Positions 19,301 to 28,257 of a stretch of 64,000 nucleotides of DNA are shown in pieces. The DNA is taken from the NCBI RefSeq assembly GCF_001190745.1, contig NZ_CP012196.1, forward strand, positions 496,001 to 560,000, given 5' to 3'. A model generated the notes under the pieces. The model did no database searches and was not told where the DNA came from. It saw only the letters and a program-made list of their open reading frames with translations. This DNA is from Campylobacter gracilis (GTDB taxonomy: Bacteria > Campylobacterota > Campylobacteria > Campylobacterales > Campylobacteraceae). A program made the position numbers and the translations under genes. Every line of letters begins with the position of its first letter. Positions within the stretch are counted from its first letter, which is position 1.

Positions 19301-20805
19301 CTTGCTCTCCTTTTATAAATGAATTCACATAGTGCCATTTTTACCTGTTCGGGACTTTTTTCTAGTGCATTTTGCAGCTTTTGTATTAGCCATTGCGAGT
19401 CTTTGGATAAATTTCTTACTATTAAATAATTCAGCTTCGAAGCCCAGATATTGGATATTGCGTCATTAGCTTTAGCGCTTTTTGCCATATCGCAAAGCTC
19501 TAGCAGATGATATAAAAATGCTGTATTTAGCTCCTCTATGCTTTCAAGCGTATTTGTTATGAGCGCATACATCGTTTTGTACTCGCTCCATCTAGCCGTT
19601 TGTCCAAATAGAGTAATAGCGTCCTTTTTTATCCCTTTTTCATCTTTAAATTCCTTGGCAAGCTCGAGCTGGTTTTCGCTCAGTTCGGCTAGGTATTTAA
19701 TAGGCACGGAAGGTTTTGCAATGCAAATCCCCATACTTAGGCTAAGTGTTTTGTCGCTAATAAATTTTTTGAACTCATCATCTATAAATCTAGCAATATC
19801 TAGCACCGTATCCCAAGCTCCCACCAATAGTAAATCATCTCCGCCTGAAAATACTATATAGGTATGTGGAAAATTTTGTTTTATTAAGCGCGGAATGTAA
19901 ATGCTAAAAAAGCTATCAAGCCCCTTCGAAAACATATCAAAGCTATCAAAACTATTAGTAACATTACTATTTTTGATGAAATCTCCCATTCCATCGACAT
20001 CGGCTTTCAGTACGGCTATAGCTTTTAATCCCGAAGGCTCATCCTCGTGCATTTTATTGCATGCGAGTTGCGCCAGTTCGTTAAAGCTTGCCGTTTGCCC
20101 ATCTTTTTTAAATACATAAGATTTTATACGATCATCTAGTTCTAGCTCGCAATTAAAGCCTTCTAAATCGATTCCTAGCTCGTCGAGAGAAATTTTTGAA
20201 GTTTTTGTGTCTGCAAGCTTGGCTCCAAGCCTCTCAAAGCCGTTTTCTATTGCTATTATATCGGCATAATTTAGCACGATTGCGCTTTGATTTAAAAGAT
20301 CGAATTTATTAAGTTTTTCTAGCTCGAAAGCATCGCTTACTCGCTCTCTAAACTCCTTGTAACTATCCATATCACTAAAATCACTTTTTTTACAATCAAG
20401 CGCCACTAAACTCATACCTGCAATAGCACTAAATTTATCGATAAAAAATTTATCCACGTTGCGTTTGATATAGTTAAACGTATCTTGGGTGAAATTTTGC
20501 TTCGGTATTAAAATTTCAAATTTTCCCGCGCTTATGCTTAGAATTTTACTTTCGTTTATTTTCAATTTAAAGCATATAAATTTAGCGATCGCTTTGGTGA
20601 AAAGCTGAACGTAAGCAGATTTGGCACGTAGAATTTTAGCCGCATTTTTAGTATTAATATTTTCAAAAATGAATTTTTGAATACCGTAGAAATCTCCGGC
20701 TATAAGATACATTTCATCATTTAAAATATTGTCTATATCGGTAATCCGAAAGCTTTGCTCAAGCTCTTTAAATTCGCTATTAAAGAAATCGCTAAATTTG
20801 CTCAA
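19297..20805 (-). CDS. cas10: Type III-A Cas10/Csm1 lacking the HD nuclease domain
   Basis: Cas10 is the large subunit that makes cyclic oligoadenylate and, when it has an HD domain, cuts DNA. This copy is 502 residues, about 250 shorter than usual. It starts almost directly at the first palm domain (YLIAGDFYGIQKFIFENI, residue ~35). The usual N-terminal HD domain is absent, with no HD motif. The cyclase motif is complete in HTYIVFSGGDDLLLVGAW at about 315-330, preceded by AVLKADVDGMG at ~270. So cOA synthesis but not DNA cleavage is expected. Start is TTG 20805 with a strong AAAAAGGAG. No upstream HD fragment lies before 20951, so this looks like a designed or old loss. Confidence 0.93.
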   Translation of the reverse strand: MSKFSDFFNSEFKELEQSFRITDIDNILNDEMYLIAGDFYGIQKFIFENINTKNAAKILRAKSAYVQLFTKAIAKFICFKLKINESKILSISAGKFEILIPKQNFTQDTFNYIKRNVDKFFIDKFSAIAGMSLVALDCKKSDFSDMDSYKEFRERVSDAFELEKLNKFDLLNQSAIVLNYADIIAIENGFERLGAKLADTKTSKISLDELGIDLEGFNCELELDDRIKSYVFKKDGQTASFNELAQLACNKMHEDEPSGLKAIAVLKADVDGMGDFIKNSNVTNSFDSFDMFSKGLDSFFSIYIPRLIKQNFPHTYIVFSGGDDLLLVGAWDTVLDIARFIDDEFKKFISDKTLSLSMGICIAKPSVPIKYLAELSENQLELAKEFKDEKGIKKDAITLFGQTARWSEYKTMYALITNTLESIEELNTAFLYHLLELCDMAKSAKANDAISNIWASKLNYLIVRNLSKDSQWLIQKLQNALEKSPEQVKMALCEFIYKRRAR

Positions 20806-20950
20806 AGATACTCCTTTTTAAAATAAATCTTTATAATTTTAGTGTTTTTATAATTAAGCAACCATTAAAAAAATAAATCTGGAACTAAATTTTATTTTTT
20901 GGTTTTGCCTTGTTGCATAAATCCATAAATATTACAAATAAAAATTTTTA

Positions 20951-21373
20951 TTATTTAAATGCTAGCATTATTACGCCTGCGCCGATTAGTGCTAGCGCAA
21001 GCCATTCACGCAGACTCGGGCGCTCGCCTAAAAAGATCACGGCGATGATTACAACGAGCACTACGCTTAGTTTATCGATCGGTGCTACTTGATAGGCTTT
21101 GCCGATTTGTAGGGCTTTGAAATATGCTAGCCACGATGCACCCGTCGCCAGCCCACTTAGTATCAAAAATACCCAGTTGCGAGGGGTTAGGCTCGATAAC
21201 GGCTGCCAGGCTTTAGCGTAGCGCAAGAATATGGCGAGACACAGGGCGATGATGATCGTGCGAATAAAAGTCGCAAAGTGGGAGTTGATGCCTTCAAGCC
21301 CGATTTTTGCAAATATCGCGGTCAGCGCCGCAAAGAGTGCTGATGCAAGCGCCCAAGCCGCCCAAGTTTCCAT
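20951..21373 (-). CDS. EamA-family (DMT superfamily) transporter, single-domain form
   Basis: The 140-residue membrane protein has five predicted helices and one EamA repeat. It opens METWAAWALASALFAALTAI, and APIDKLSVVLVVIIAVIFLGE near residue 95 is the conserved EamA segment. Such half-size transporters act as dimers. The substrate is unknown. It lies downstream of, and in the same direction as, core sequence away from the csm operon, and marks the return to ordinary chromosome. Codon use is Campylobacter-like. A stray ATG-rich AT region separates it from cas10. Confidence 0.85.
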   Translation of the reverse strand: METWAAWALASALFAALTAIFAKIGLEGINSHFATFIRTIIIALCLAIFLRYAKAWQPLSSLTPRNWVFLILSGLATGASWLAYFKALQIGKAYQVAPIDKLSVVLVVIIAVIFLGERPSLREWLALALIGAGVIMLAFK

Positions 21374-21838
21374 GATCTTCCTTTAGAAAAATTACTAGAT
21401 TATAGCTCTATTCGGATAAAATTTTCTTATAATTTCGCGAGCGTCGCAGTAAAAAGCTAAATCGCAAGCGAGCAATCCCACGAAGGCGACATTTAAATTT
21501 TAAAATTTTAGCCGCAAAATACGGCTAAATTTCAGTTCTGACAAGCAAAACTTGCCTCGCGCGCTACCGAATGAGTTTGGGCACCGTTTGAGTAGTATGC
21601 CGCAAGACACGGTTCGCAGGAGTTGCTATAAAATTTTGCTTTGGCAAGATAAAATTTTACCAAGGCAAGACGAGCTTTCCTTCGAATGCAAAATTCTATT
21701 TTAATTCAGCAAAAGCACGACCGAATACCCCTTTCGCAAATCCAAACGCGATATAAATTCCCCCGAGCAGAAAGATCTGAATTTAAAAAATATTTATCGT
21801 TTGTATATAGAACCTCAAAATTTCTACGAGGAGAGCTT
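21374..21838. other. Intergenic region without a gene
   Basis: About 465 nt lie between divergent genes. It contains a perfect inverted repeat TTTAGCCG-CAAAATA-CGGCTAAA (21507-21529) and AAATTTTAAAATTTT-type DNA. No coding frame with a start is convincing. Confidence 0.5.
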
Positions 21839-22222
21839 ATGAAAAAATTCCTACTCGCGCTCATTGCGATATTCGTTTTAGCGGGTTGCGGCAGCGATCC
21901 AAAAGGCGTCGCCGAAGACTTCGTAAGAGCCCTATATGAGGGAGATTCCAAGACTTTGGTAAATATCATCGATATACCCGATAAGGACAGATCGGACGAC
22001 GGCGCGATGCAGATGATAAACGGCAAATTGATGCAAATGGCAGGTGCTGGCAAGGAGGAGGCCTCTAAGCGCGGCAGGCTAAAGAGCATCTCGGGCGAGC
22101 TGCAAAATAGCGACGAGAAATCGGTGCTCGTGAAAGTCGCCGTGTCTTTTAAAAACGGCACGAACCGCACCGAGGGCGTTAAGCTCGTCAAAAAAGACGG
22201 CAAGTGGAAAGTCTCGCTTTAG
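21839..22222 (+). CDS. Small lipoprotein with a DUF4878-like (NTF2-like) domain
   Basis: The 127-residue product has a clear lipoprotein signal (MKKFLLALIAIFVLAGCGSD, lipobox LAGC at 16-19). The mature part begins KGVAEDFVRALYEGD and ends VKLVKKDGKWKVSL. That is the layout of DUF4878/NTF2-like lipoproteins that often sit in the envelope with unknown ligands. The start at 21839 is preceded by GAGGAGAG. A longer frame upstream has no support. The stop overlaps the next gene by 19 nt, suggesting co-translation with the hydrolase. Confidence 0.8.
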   Translation: MKKFLLALIAIFVLAGCGSDPKGVAEDFVRALYEGDSKTLVNIIDIPDKDRSDDGAMQMINGKLMQMAGAGKEEASKRGRLKSISGELQNSDEKSVLVKVAVSFKNGTNRTEGVKLVKKDGKWKVSL

Positions 22223-22815
22223 CGAAAAAGTTTCTCATCTGCCTGATCTTTGCCGCAGGCGGGCTCGGCGAGCTCTGGATGCTCACGCGCGCATCTGCCG
22301 CAAAAGAGCCGCTGCGGGTGCCGGATGAAATTTTATCAAATCTACGCACGGGCGATCTCGTCTTTCGCATGGGCGACGTCACCGACAGCCGCATAATCGC
22401 GACTGCGACGGATTTTAAATACTCGCACGTAGGCATGATCGTGCGCGAGCGCCCGCTTTTGGTGGTGCACGCGGTAACGGGCGAAGGCGAGCAAGACGGC
22501 GTCGCGACCGTTTCGATGCGGGAGTTCTTGGAGCATGTGCGAGACTTTGGCGCGGTGCGGATGAAATTTTTAAGCGAGGAGCAAAAGGCGCGCCTCGCTG
22601 ACTCTCTGCTTAGGCGCGTCGGCGAAGATTTTACGCTAAGACCTCGCGGCGAAGCGAACCTCTACTGCACGACGCTACTCGAGCAGGAAATTTCAAAAAT
22701 CACGGAATTTTCTCCGCAATATTTTAAGCTAAGCTTAGCCGTCCTGGGCGGCGAATACCTCGCGCCGAAGGCATTTTGGCACTACGGCGGCGTCGAAATT
22801 TTATATGAGCGGTAG
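22204..22815 (+). CDS. YiiX-like permuted NlpC/P60 (papain-fold) cysteine hydrolase
   Basis: The 203-residue protein begins with a signal-like hydrophobic segment (FLICLIFAAGGLGELWML). The YiiX/YebB-type domain follows: LRTGDLVFRMGDV at ~47, a catalytic-type His in YSHVGMIV (~78) and a Cys in LYCTTLLEQEI (~150). In this permuted family His comes before Cys, as here. Members are thought to act on amide or thioester bonds in the envelope. GTG 22204 gives a complete signal peptide and overlaps the lipoprotein gene. No separate promoter is seen. Confidence 0.78.
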   Translation: MESLALAKKFLICLIFAAGGLGELWMLTRASAAKEPLRVPDEILSNLRTGDLVFRMGDVTDSRIIATATDFKYSHVGMIVRERPLLVVHAVTGEGEQDGVATVSMREFLEHVRDFGAVRMKFLSEEQKARLADSLLRRVGEDFTLRPRGEANLYCTTLLEQEISKITEFSPQYFKLSLAVLGGEYLAPKAFWHYGGVEILYER

Positions 22816-23115
22816 GCGCGACTTAACTTGGGGCGGAATTTTGCGCGCTGTGTAAATTTAAATATAGCATCAATTTAAATCCTCGCATGAATAAAATTTG
22901 AGCTTAGAATTCTGCGCCGTAAAATTTTGGTCAAATTTCGCCTTGATGCTAAATTTTAAAATTCCGAACGGCGTAAAATTCTACGTAATATAGAATTTCG
23001 TGGAGTACTAAATTACAAAATTCCATTAATTACTAAATTTGCAAAATTTGGTAGGCATGGAATTTTATAGAGCGCGCAACCTGCAAAATTTTAAAAAGCG
23101 AAGTGCACTTCGCCT
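22816..23115. other. Intergenic region of AAATTTTAAAATTC-type repeats, no gene
   Basis: About 300 nt are dominated by short degenerate runs such as AAAATTTT, GAATTCT and GGAATTTT that recur between genes throughout the window. Both flanking genes converge here, so a terminator function is possible, but no clean hairpin with a T-run is seen. Confidence 0.45.
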
Positions 23116-24243
23116 CTACAGCTCGCCGAAAAGCGCTTCGAGATTTTTAAGACCTTCTTCCTTGGAGACTTTTTTCTCACTCGCCGAGCCGGTTTCGATA
23201 AGCTCGATCTCGCAGCCGCACAGCATCGAGGCGAGGCGGATATTTAGGCCGTTTTTGCCGATCGCTTTGCTTTTTTGATCGGGGTTTACGTAGACGATCG
23301 CCTTGCCGTCCTGCGTTATTTTGACCGAGTTTACGATCGCGGGCGCCATCGCGCGAGTGATCAAAATTTCGGGGCTTGCGGAGTATTCAAACGCGTCGAT
23401 GCTCTCGCCGCCGCTTCCGTCTTGCAAATTTTTGCTCAAAAATTTACTTACCGCGTCGATGCGCGCGCCTCCTTTGCCGACGGTAGCGCCTACCGGATCG
23501 ACATTTGGCGAGACGACGCTAAGTGCGATCTTAGCGCGCCTACCCGGTATCCTCGCGCAAGCCTGGATAATGACGCTGCCGTCTTTGATCTCGGGGACTT
23601 CGGCGGCGAGCAGGGCTTCTAGAAATTTCGGGCTGGTGCGCGAAAGCTCCAGTCTGATACCGTGGGATTTGTCGATGGCTACGTTTTTGATGACGGCTTG
23701 CAGCACGTCGCCCACTTTGAAATTTTCACCCTTGATGCGGTTTTTAAGCGGCATAAAGGCCTTCGTATCCTCGATCTCTACGTAGGTCGTGCCGTCGTGA
23801 TCGATCTTGGTGACCGTGCCGTGGGTGAGGGTGCCCACCTTGCTTTTATAGTTTTCAAAAATTTTCTCTTCAAGCAGCCTTTGGATGTGGAAATTTAGCT
23901 CTCTAGCCAGCACGCCGGAAGCCGTGCGACCGAGGTTTTCTATATTTATTTCGTAGCTTAGCTCATCTCCGATCTCCGCGTTTTCGCCTATTTTTTTGGC
24001 TTCGCTTAGCGCGATGAAGTTATGATCGCCGAGCCGCTCATCATCATCCGCGACGACGTGGACTTTTTGGTAAAGCTTGACGCGCTTGGTTTGCGGATCG
24101 ACTTCGCTGTCGTAGAGATACTCCTCGCCGAAAAGTCTTTTTGCGGTCTGGATGAACGCCGTTTTGACGCGCTCTTTGACGTCCGCGGGCTCAAGCCCCT
24201 TTTCATTTGCAATCGACTCGATGATGTCAGTGATTTTTTCCAT
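23116..24243 (-). CDS. nusA: Transcription termination/antitermination factor NusA
   Basis: NusA binds RNA polymerase and nascent RNA and controls pausing, termination and rRNA antitermination. The 375-residue protein has the N-terminal polymerase-binding domain, an S1 domain (TLTHGTVTKIDHDGTTYVEI, ~140) and the KH region (VDPVGATVGKGGARIDAV ~255, and AIGKNGLNIRLASMLCGCE ~325). It lacks the acidic repeats of gamma-proteobacterial NusA, as expected in Campylobacter. It is transcribed away from the HP0268-like/miaB cluster, the same arrangement as in C. jejuni. Confidence 0.96.
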   Translation of the reverse strand: MEKITDIIESIANEKGLEPADVKERVKTAFIQTAKRLFGEEYLYDSEVDPQTKRVKLYQKVHVVADDDERLGDHNFIALSEAKKIGENAEIGDELSYEINIENLGRTASGVLARELNFHIQRLLEEKIFENYKSKVGTLTHGTVTKIDHDGTTYVEIEDTKAFMPLKNRIKGENFKVGDVLQAVIKNVAIDKSHGIRLELSRTSPKFLEALLAAEVPEIKDGSVIIQACARIPGRRAKIALSVVSPNVDPVGATVGKGGARIDAVSKFLSKNLQDGSGGESIDAFEYSASPEILITRAMAPAIVNSVKITQDGKAIVYVNPDQKSKAIGKNGLNIRLASMLCGCEIELIETGSASEKKVSKEEGLKNLEALFGEL

Positions 24244-24401
24244 AAATTTTCCTTAAGATTTGATTTCGTGCTACTAAATTTGGATTTTAAATTTTGAAGT
24301 GCGGTATTATATGGAATTTTGACTTTATTTTTATTTAAACGAATTATTATCTAAATTTCGCTAAACTCGCGGGTTTAAAAAGATAAATGAAAGGATAGAT
24401 C

Positions 24402-24644
24402 ATGCAGCTAAAACTTGCCAGAACGGAGCTCGCCTCTAAGCCAAAAAGCGTTAAGATCGAGGATTTGCAAGCCCAAGTAGAAAAGAGCGGACAGAAAATA
24501 TTTTATCTGGATAGAGAAAATTCTCAAAAAGATTTAGCCGCTTTGGTAGATTTTTTCGATACTAAGGGTTTTAGTGTGTATCAGCGCATAGTGCGATACG
24601 GGCTAAACGAAAACGAGTATATGTACGAGGTGCATATCCTTTGA
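24402..24644 (+). CDS. HP0268-family small protein (putative nuclease)
   Basis: The 80-residue product ([20 protein letters not shown], then [20 protein letters not shown], ending YMYEVHIL) matches H. pylori HP0268 and its Campylobacter relatives in length and pattern. HP0268 has been described as having nicking nuclease and RNase activity. ATG 24402 has AAAGGA upstream. The stop overlaps the miaB start by 4 nt, so the two are coupled, and in H. pylori too the gene precedes miaB (HP0269). Confidence 0.85.
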   Translation: MQLKLARTELASKPKSVKIEDLQAQVEKSGQKIFYLDRENSQKDLAALVDFFDTKGFSVYQRIVRYGLNENEYMYEVHIL

Positions 24645-25936
24645 GTAAACTCCTCTTCATCCAGACCCTAGGTTGCGCGATGAACGTGCGCGATAGCGAG
24701 CATATTATTGCGCAGCTAAAAGAACAAGATTACGAGATTACCGACGACGTAAATATCGCGGATCTAATCTTAATAAATACCTGCTCCGTGCGCGAAAAGC
24801 CCGTGCATAAGCTCTTCAGCGAGATCGGCGCATTCGATAAAGCTAGAAAAAAAGGCTCCAAAATCGGCGTTTGCGGCTGCACCGCAAGCCATCTGGGCGG
24901 AGAAATTTTTAAGCGCGCGCCTTTTGTGGATTTCGTACTCGGTGCTAGAAACGTATCTAAAATTTCGCAAGCCGTTCGTACTCCTAAATTTATTAGCACT
25001 GACATAAACTACGACGAGAGCGAGTTTGCATTCGGCGATTTTGCGAGCTCGCCATATAAATCCTTCATAAACATAATGATCGGCTGCGACAAAAAGTGCT
25101 CCTACTGCATCGTGCCGCAAACTAGAGGCGATGAAATTTCGATCCCCGCTCAAATCATCTTGCGCGAAGCCGAAAGATCCGCAGCTCGCGGCGCCAAAGA
25201 GATATTTTTGCTCGGCCAAAACGTCAACAATTACGGCAAGCGCTTTTCTAATGCGCACGAAAAAATCGACTTCAGCGACCTGCTCATGCGGCTTAGCAAG
25301 ATAGAGGGCATCGAGCGCATCCGTTTTACTAGCCCGCATCCGCTGCATATGGACGATAAATTTTTGGACGTTTTTTGCAATAATCCTAAAATTTGCAAAT
25401 CGATGCATATGCCGCTGCAAAGCGGCTCTAGCAAGGTTTTGCGCGATATGAAGCGCGGATATACCAAGCAGTGGTATCTGGACCGCGCGCTTAAACTGCG
25501 CCAAAGCTGCCCGGGCGTGGCGATTAGCACCGACATCATCGTGGGCTATCCGAGCGAGAGCGAGGATGATTTTGCTGAGACGATGGAAGTATTGGAGGCG
25601 GTGAGATTTGAGCAGGTTTTTTCCTTTAAATTTAGCCCGCGACCGCTCACGCCGGCGGCAAGCTTAAAGCCGCTGGATGATGAAATTTCAAGCGAAAGAT
25701 TAAGCAGGCTGCAGAACGCTCACGCTAAAATTTTAGATGAAATCGCAAGGGCGCAAAAAGATAAAATTTTCGACGTATATTTTGAGGAGCTGCGCGAGGG
25801 CGGCACCGCGTGCGGTAGAAGCTTTTCAAATTTTTTAATCTGCGCGCAAGGCGGCGAAGAGCTTTTAGGAAAAACGCGCGGAGTGCGTATCGAAAAGACC
25901 GCCAGAATGGCGCTTTATGGAAAAGTTATCGCTTAA
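24641..25936 (+). CDS. miaB: tRNA-2-methylthio-N6-dimethylallyladenosine synthase MiaB
   Basis: This radical SAM enzyme adds the methylthio group to i6A37 of tRNAs. The N-terminal UPF0004 domain holds the three cluster cysteines ([24 protein letters not shown]). The radical SAM motif is in [18 protein letters not shown] (CxxxCxxC, ~150), and a TRAM-like C-terminus follows. Start is TTG 24641, overlapping the preceding gene. 431 residues is normal. The stop overlaps the next gene by about 20 nt. The order HP0268-miaB-acyltransferase is conserved across Campylobacterota. Confidence 0.96.
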   Translation: MSKLLFIQTLGCAMNVRDSEHIIAQLKEQDYEITDDVNIADLILINTCSVREKPVHKLFSEIGAFDKARKKGSKIGVCGCTASHLGGEIFKRAPFVDFVLGARNVSKISQAVRTPKFISTDINYDESEFAFGDFASSPYKSFINIMIGCDKKCSYCIVPQTRGDEISIPAQIILREAERSAARGAKEIFLLGQNVNNYGKRFSNAHEKIDFSDLLMRLSKIEGIERIRFTSPHPLHMDDKFLDVFCNNPKICKSMHMPLQSGSSKVLRDMKRGYTKQWYLDRALKLRQSCPGVAISTDIIVGYPSESEDDFAETMEVLEAVRFEQVFSFKFSPRPLTPAASLKPLDDEISSERLSRLQNAHAKILDEIARAQKDKIFDVYFEELREGGTACGRSFSNFLICAQGGEELLGKTRGVRIEKTARMALYGKVIA

Positions 25937-26567
25937 AAAGCGGTTGTTTTTCCGCGTCGCCGAATATCTCATTTTTATCCTGATTTGGTGTATTTTTTTA
26001 ACGTGCAGGGTTAAATTTACCCCTACGAAGCTGCCAGAAAAGCCCTGCGTCGTCGTGTTTTGGCATGGAAGATTAGCGATGATGAGCTTTGCGTATAGGC
26101 GCTGGTGGCTGCGGGATTTCGGCAAGAGGCGCGCCAAGGTTATCATCTCAGATCACAAAGACGGCGAGATCATTACGCGTGTGATCTCACATTTTGGTAT
26201 CGGTGCGATCCGCGGCAGTAGCTTTAAGGGTGGCGCACGCGCACTTATGGGTGCGATCAAAGAGATAAAAAACGGCACAGACGTCATCATCACTCCCGAT
26301 GGGCCACGCGGCCCGTTTCATAGCGTCGCCGACGGAGCCGTGATCCTTGCGCAGCGACTAAACTTAGACATTTACGCGCTAAATTATGAAGCAAGCAGTT
26401 TTTGGAAATTTCGCAGCTGGGACGAGATGTTATTGCCAAAGCCGTTTTCGCGCATAAATTACAGCCTCAGCGCGCCGCTAAATTTGGCGGGGCTTAGCCT
26501 CGATGCGGGCAAAGAGGCGATCAGGCAACTGCTTTTTGCAAGCGCTGAGCAGGACATTAAATTTTAG
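25917..26567 (+). CDS. DUF374 lysophospholipid acyltransferase-family protein
   Basis: The 216-residue protein has one N-terminal membrane segment ([19 protein letters not shown]). An acyltransferase-like core follows: [11 protein letters not shown] (~45), [30 protein letters not shown] and [18 protein letters not shown] (~125). The His in WHGR takes the place of the usual HxxxxD His in DUF374. It acts at the inner membrane on a lipid, probably a lipid A or phospholipid acyl transfer. The exact substrate is unknown. It overlaps miaB by 20 nt, so translation is coupled. Confidence 0.85.
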   Translation: MEKLSLKKRLFFRVAEYLIFILIWCIFLTCRVKFTPTKLPEKPCVVVFWHGRLAMMSFAYRRWWLRDFGKRRAKVIISDHKDGEIITRVISHFGIGAIRGSSFKGGARALMGAIKEIKNGTDVIITPDGPRGPFHSVADGAVILAQRLNLDIYALNYEASSFWKFRSWDEMLLPKPFSRINYSLSAPLNLAGLSLDAGKEAIRQLLFASAEQDIKF

Positions 26568-26588
26568 TTTGAAATAATAGTGTTTCGA

Positions 26589-26594
26589 TATAAT
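26589..26594 (+). promoter_or_regulatory. -10 element for the gene at 26614
   Basis: TATAAT preceded by a T-rich stretch, 20 nt before ATG 26614. A good ribosome-binding site (TAGGAGAA) lies between them. Confidence 0.5.
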
Positions 26595-26613
26595 TGCAAT
26601 TTTAGGAGAAAAA

Positions 26614-27369
26614 ATGGCACTATTTAAAGCAAAATCATTCCTCGGCGTCGCTAAAAGTGTCGACGCATGCGAGTTTTTTTATAGAAAATTGGGCTTTGGT
26701 AAAAGAATTTTGGATGAGAAATCCGATCGCTTTCCTATAGCGCAAGAAAATGATCTGGCTACCTCGCTGGCGGGCTTTGCGGATCTGAGTGATAAAAATT
26801 TAATCTCTTGCGTGCTGATAGACGACGAAAATCAAAGAGTGCATTTTAACGAGGATTATATGATTAAAGAAAATAGCATTTATCAAAAAGTCGATGATAG
26901 CTTCATAGTGGAATTTCCTCGCGCAAGTGCACAGGCGGCGGATGAGACTTTTGGAATAGAATTTAACTCGCACGCCAGTTTATTTAAAATTTTATACTTC
27001 TTGCTAAAAAATCAAAGCGATTTTGAAAACATGGCGATGTTCGCACTGAAATTTAATAACCGCGCATGTTTCGTCGTCGCCAACCAAGAGCGCGTGCTCT
27101 ACGCCGACATAATGCGCATCGATGAGGAGATGCAGGCGGCGATGAGCGACGCGGACGAGCTTTTTTACGAGCTTTTAAATTTTCAGATCGAGACCTTCTA
27201 CAAATCCGAAAATAGCGAGTTTCTCACTAATGTTTTCATCTACTCAGATGGTACGCTTAGCAACGAGATCGGCTACGTGATTTTCACGCGCATCTTCATC
27301 AAAACAAATCTGATAAATCTAAATTTTGCCGATTATATCAACAAAATTGCGATGCTGGAAGCCCGCTAG
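26614..27369 (+). CDS. Conserved Campylobacter hypothetical protein (Cj0456-like position)
   Basis: The 251-residue soluble protein has no signal or membrane segment. It begins MALFKAKSFLGVAKSVDACE and has mixed alpha/beta composition with many acidic residues. No catalytic motif could be recognised. It occupies the place of the conserved hypothetical gene that follows the acyltransferase in C. jejuni (Cj0456c region), so it is probably an orthologue. That assignment rests on gene order from memory rather than on a motif. It has its own promoter and ribosome-binding site. Confidence 0.7.
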   Translation: MALFKAKSFLGVAKSVDACEFFYRKLGFGKRILDEKSDRFPIAQENDLATSLAGFADLSDKNLISCVLIDDENQRVHFNEDYMIKENSIYQKVDDSFIVEFPRASAQAADETFGIEFNSHASLFKILYFLLKNQSDFENMAMFALKFNNRACFVVANQERVLYADIMRIDEEMQAAMSDADELFYELLNFQIETFYKSENSEFLTNVFIYSDGTLSNEIGYVIFTRIFIKTNLINLNFADYINKIAMLEAR

Positions 27370-27600
27370 ATCAATTTTTTCGCTCTGCACCTAGGCAGAA
27401 TTTTAAAATTTTATCTTTGCAATATTGCGCTTGCTCGGTACGATTTGGTTGCTCGTTCGCGGCTACGTTTTATTAAATTTATTTTGCGTTGCAGAATGGA
27501 ATTTTGACTGGGCAAAATCATCCGTATTTAAGTGGCTCGCTTTTAAATTTAAGCTTATTTGCCGCAAAGGGTCCGTCTTGCGCCGTAAATTTTGTCTTTT

Positions 27601-28257
27601 TCATGAATCCCGATTAATTTTGCGTAAAAAATTTTCTATCAAAGCTCGCCTTTGCTCCATGTCGTCGTTCTCGCTAATGCCCTCTAGCTCGCTTGCGTGA
27701 TGGGCCTTGGGCGGGATATCTTTCAGATACGACCACACCTCGTCTTCGCTTAAAATTTTGCCGTGCAGATCAAAGCCCACGTTTAGCGCCCTGCCCGAAA
27801 CTTCAGCCATATCTGCGTGCAGGTGACCGTAGAGCATCAGCGCGCCATAATGGCAGTTTGCCCACTCGATCATCGGGTAGTGAGACAGAGCCGCTCTCTT
27901 ATGCGATAGACGCACAAAGGCATATCCCACGATCTGCTCAAACATAAAATTACCGTCCGCCTTGCGTCCGCTTAGCAGTTCGTTTTTCATTGCGGCGATG
28001 CGCCCATCGTGGTTGCCGAGCACCAAAAAATGTCGCCCGTTTAGTCTGCGAAGTAACTCGCAAGTGTGCGCAAAATCCTTGTGAAAGGAGACGTCGCCGA
28101 GATTATAGACAAGATCCTCGGGTGTAACAAGCGCATTCCAAGCGGCGATGAGATTTTCATCCATCTCGGCTACGTTCGCGCCTTTTCTAAAATTCGGGTA
28201 TTTTTTCAGCACCAGCTCGTGGCCGAAGTGTAGATCGGAGGTAAAATAAACGCTCAT
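27601..28257 (-). CDS. Calcineurin-like metallophosphoesterase
   Basis: The 218-residue product keeps all dinuclear metal-binding blocks in order: TSDLHFGH (7-14), NLGDVSFHKDF (~52), VLGNHDGR (~78), LSHYPM (~125) and YGHLHAD (~145). Such small enzymes hydrolyse phosphodiesters or phosphomonoesters, often nucleotides. The substrate cannot be told. Its start overlaps the tilS stop as ATGA, making it the last gene of the panC-rimO-tilS operon. A polar C-terminal tail of about 40 residues follows the catalytic fold. Confidence 0.88.
   Translation of the reverse strand: MSVYFTSDLHFGHELVLKKYPNFRKGANVAEMDENLIAAWNALVTPEDLVYNLGDVSFHKDFAHTCELLRRLNGRHFLVLGNHDGRIAAMKNELLSGRKADGNFMFEQIVGYAFVRLSHKRAALSHYPMIEWANCHYGALMLYGHLHADMAEVSGRALNVGFDLHGKILSEDEVWSYLKDIPPKAHHASELEGISENDDMEQRRALIENFLRKINRDS

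Noticed and set aside
20806-20950. CRISPR array directly beside the csm operon
   Set aside because: No repeated unit is visible. The stretch is simple AT-rich spacer with the cas10 ribosome-binding site.
9667-20950. Insertion sequence or integrase gene within the accessory block
   Set aside because: No transposase or recombinase motifs could be read in any frame, and no terminal inverted repeats were found at the block edges.
23303-23785. 160-codon frame antisense to nusA
   Set aside because: Shadow of nusA with no motif.
24770-25504. 244-codon frame antisense to miaB
   Set aside because: miaB on the plus strand has all family motifs. The antisense frame reflects its codon bias.
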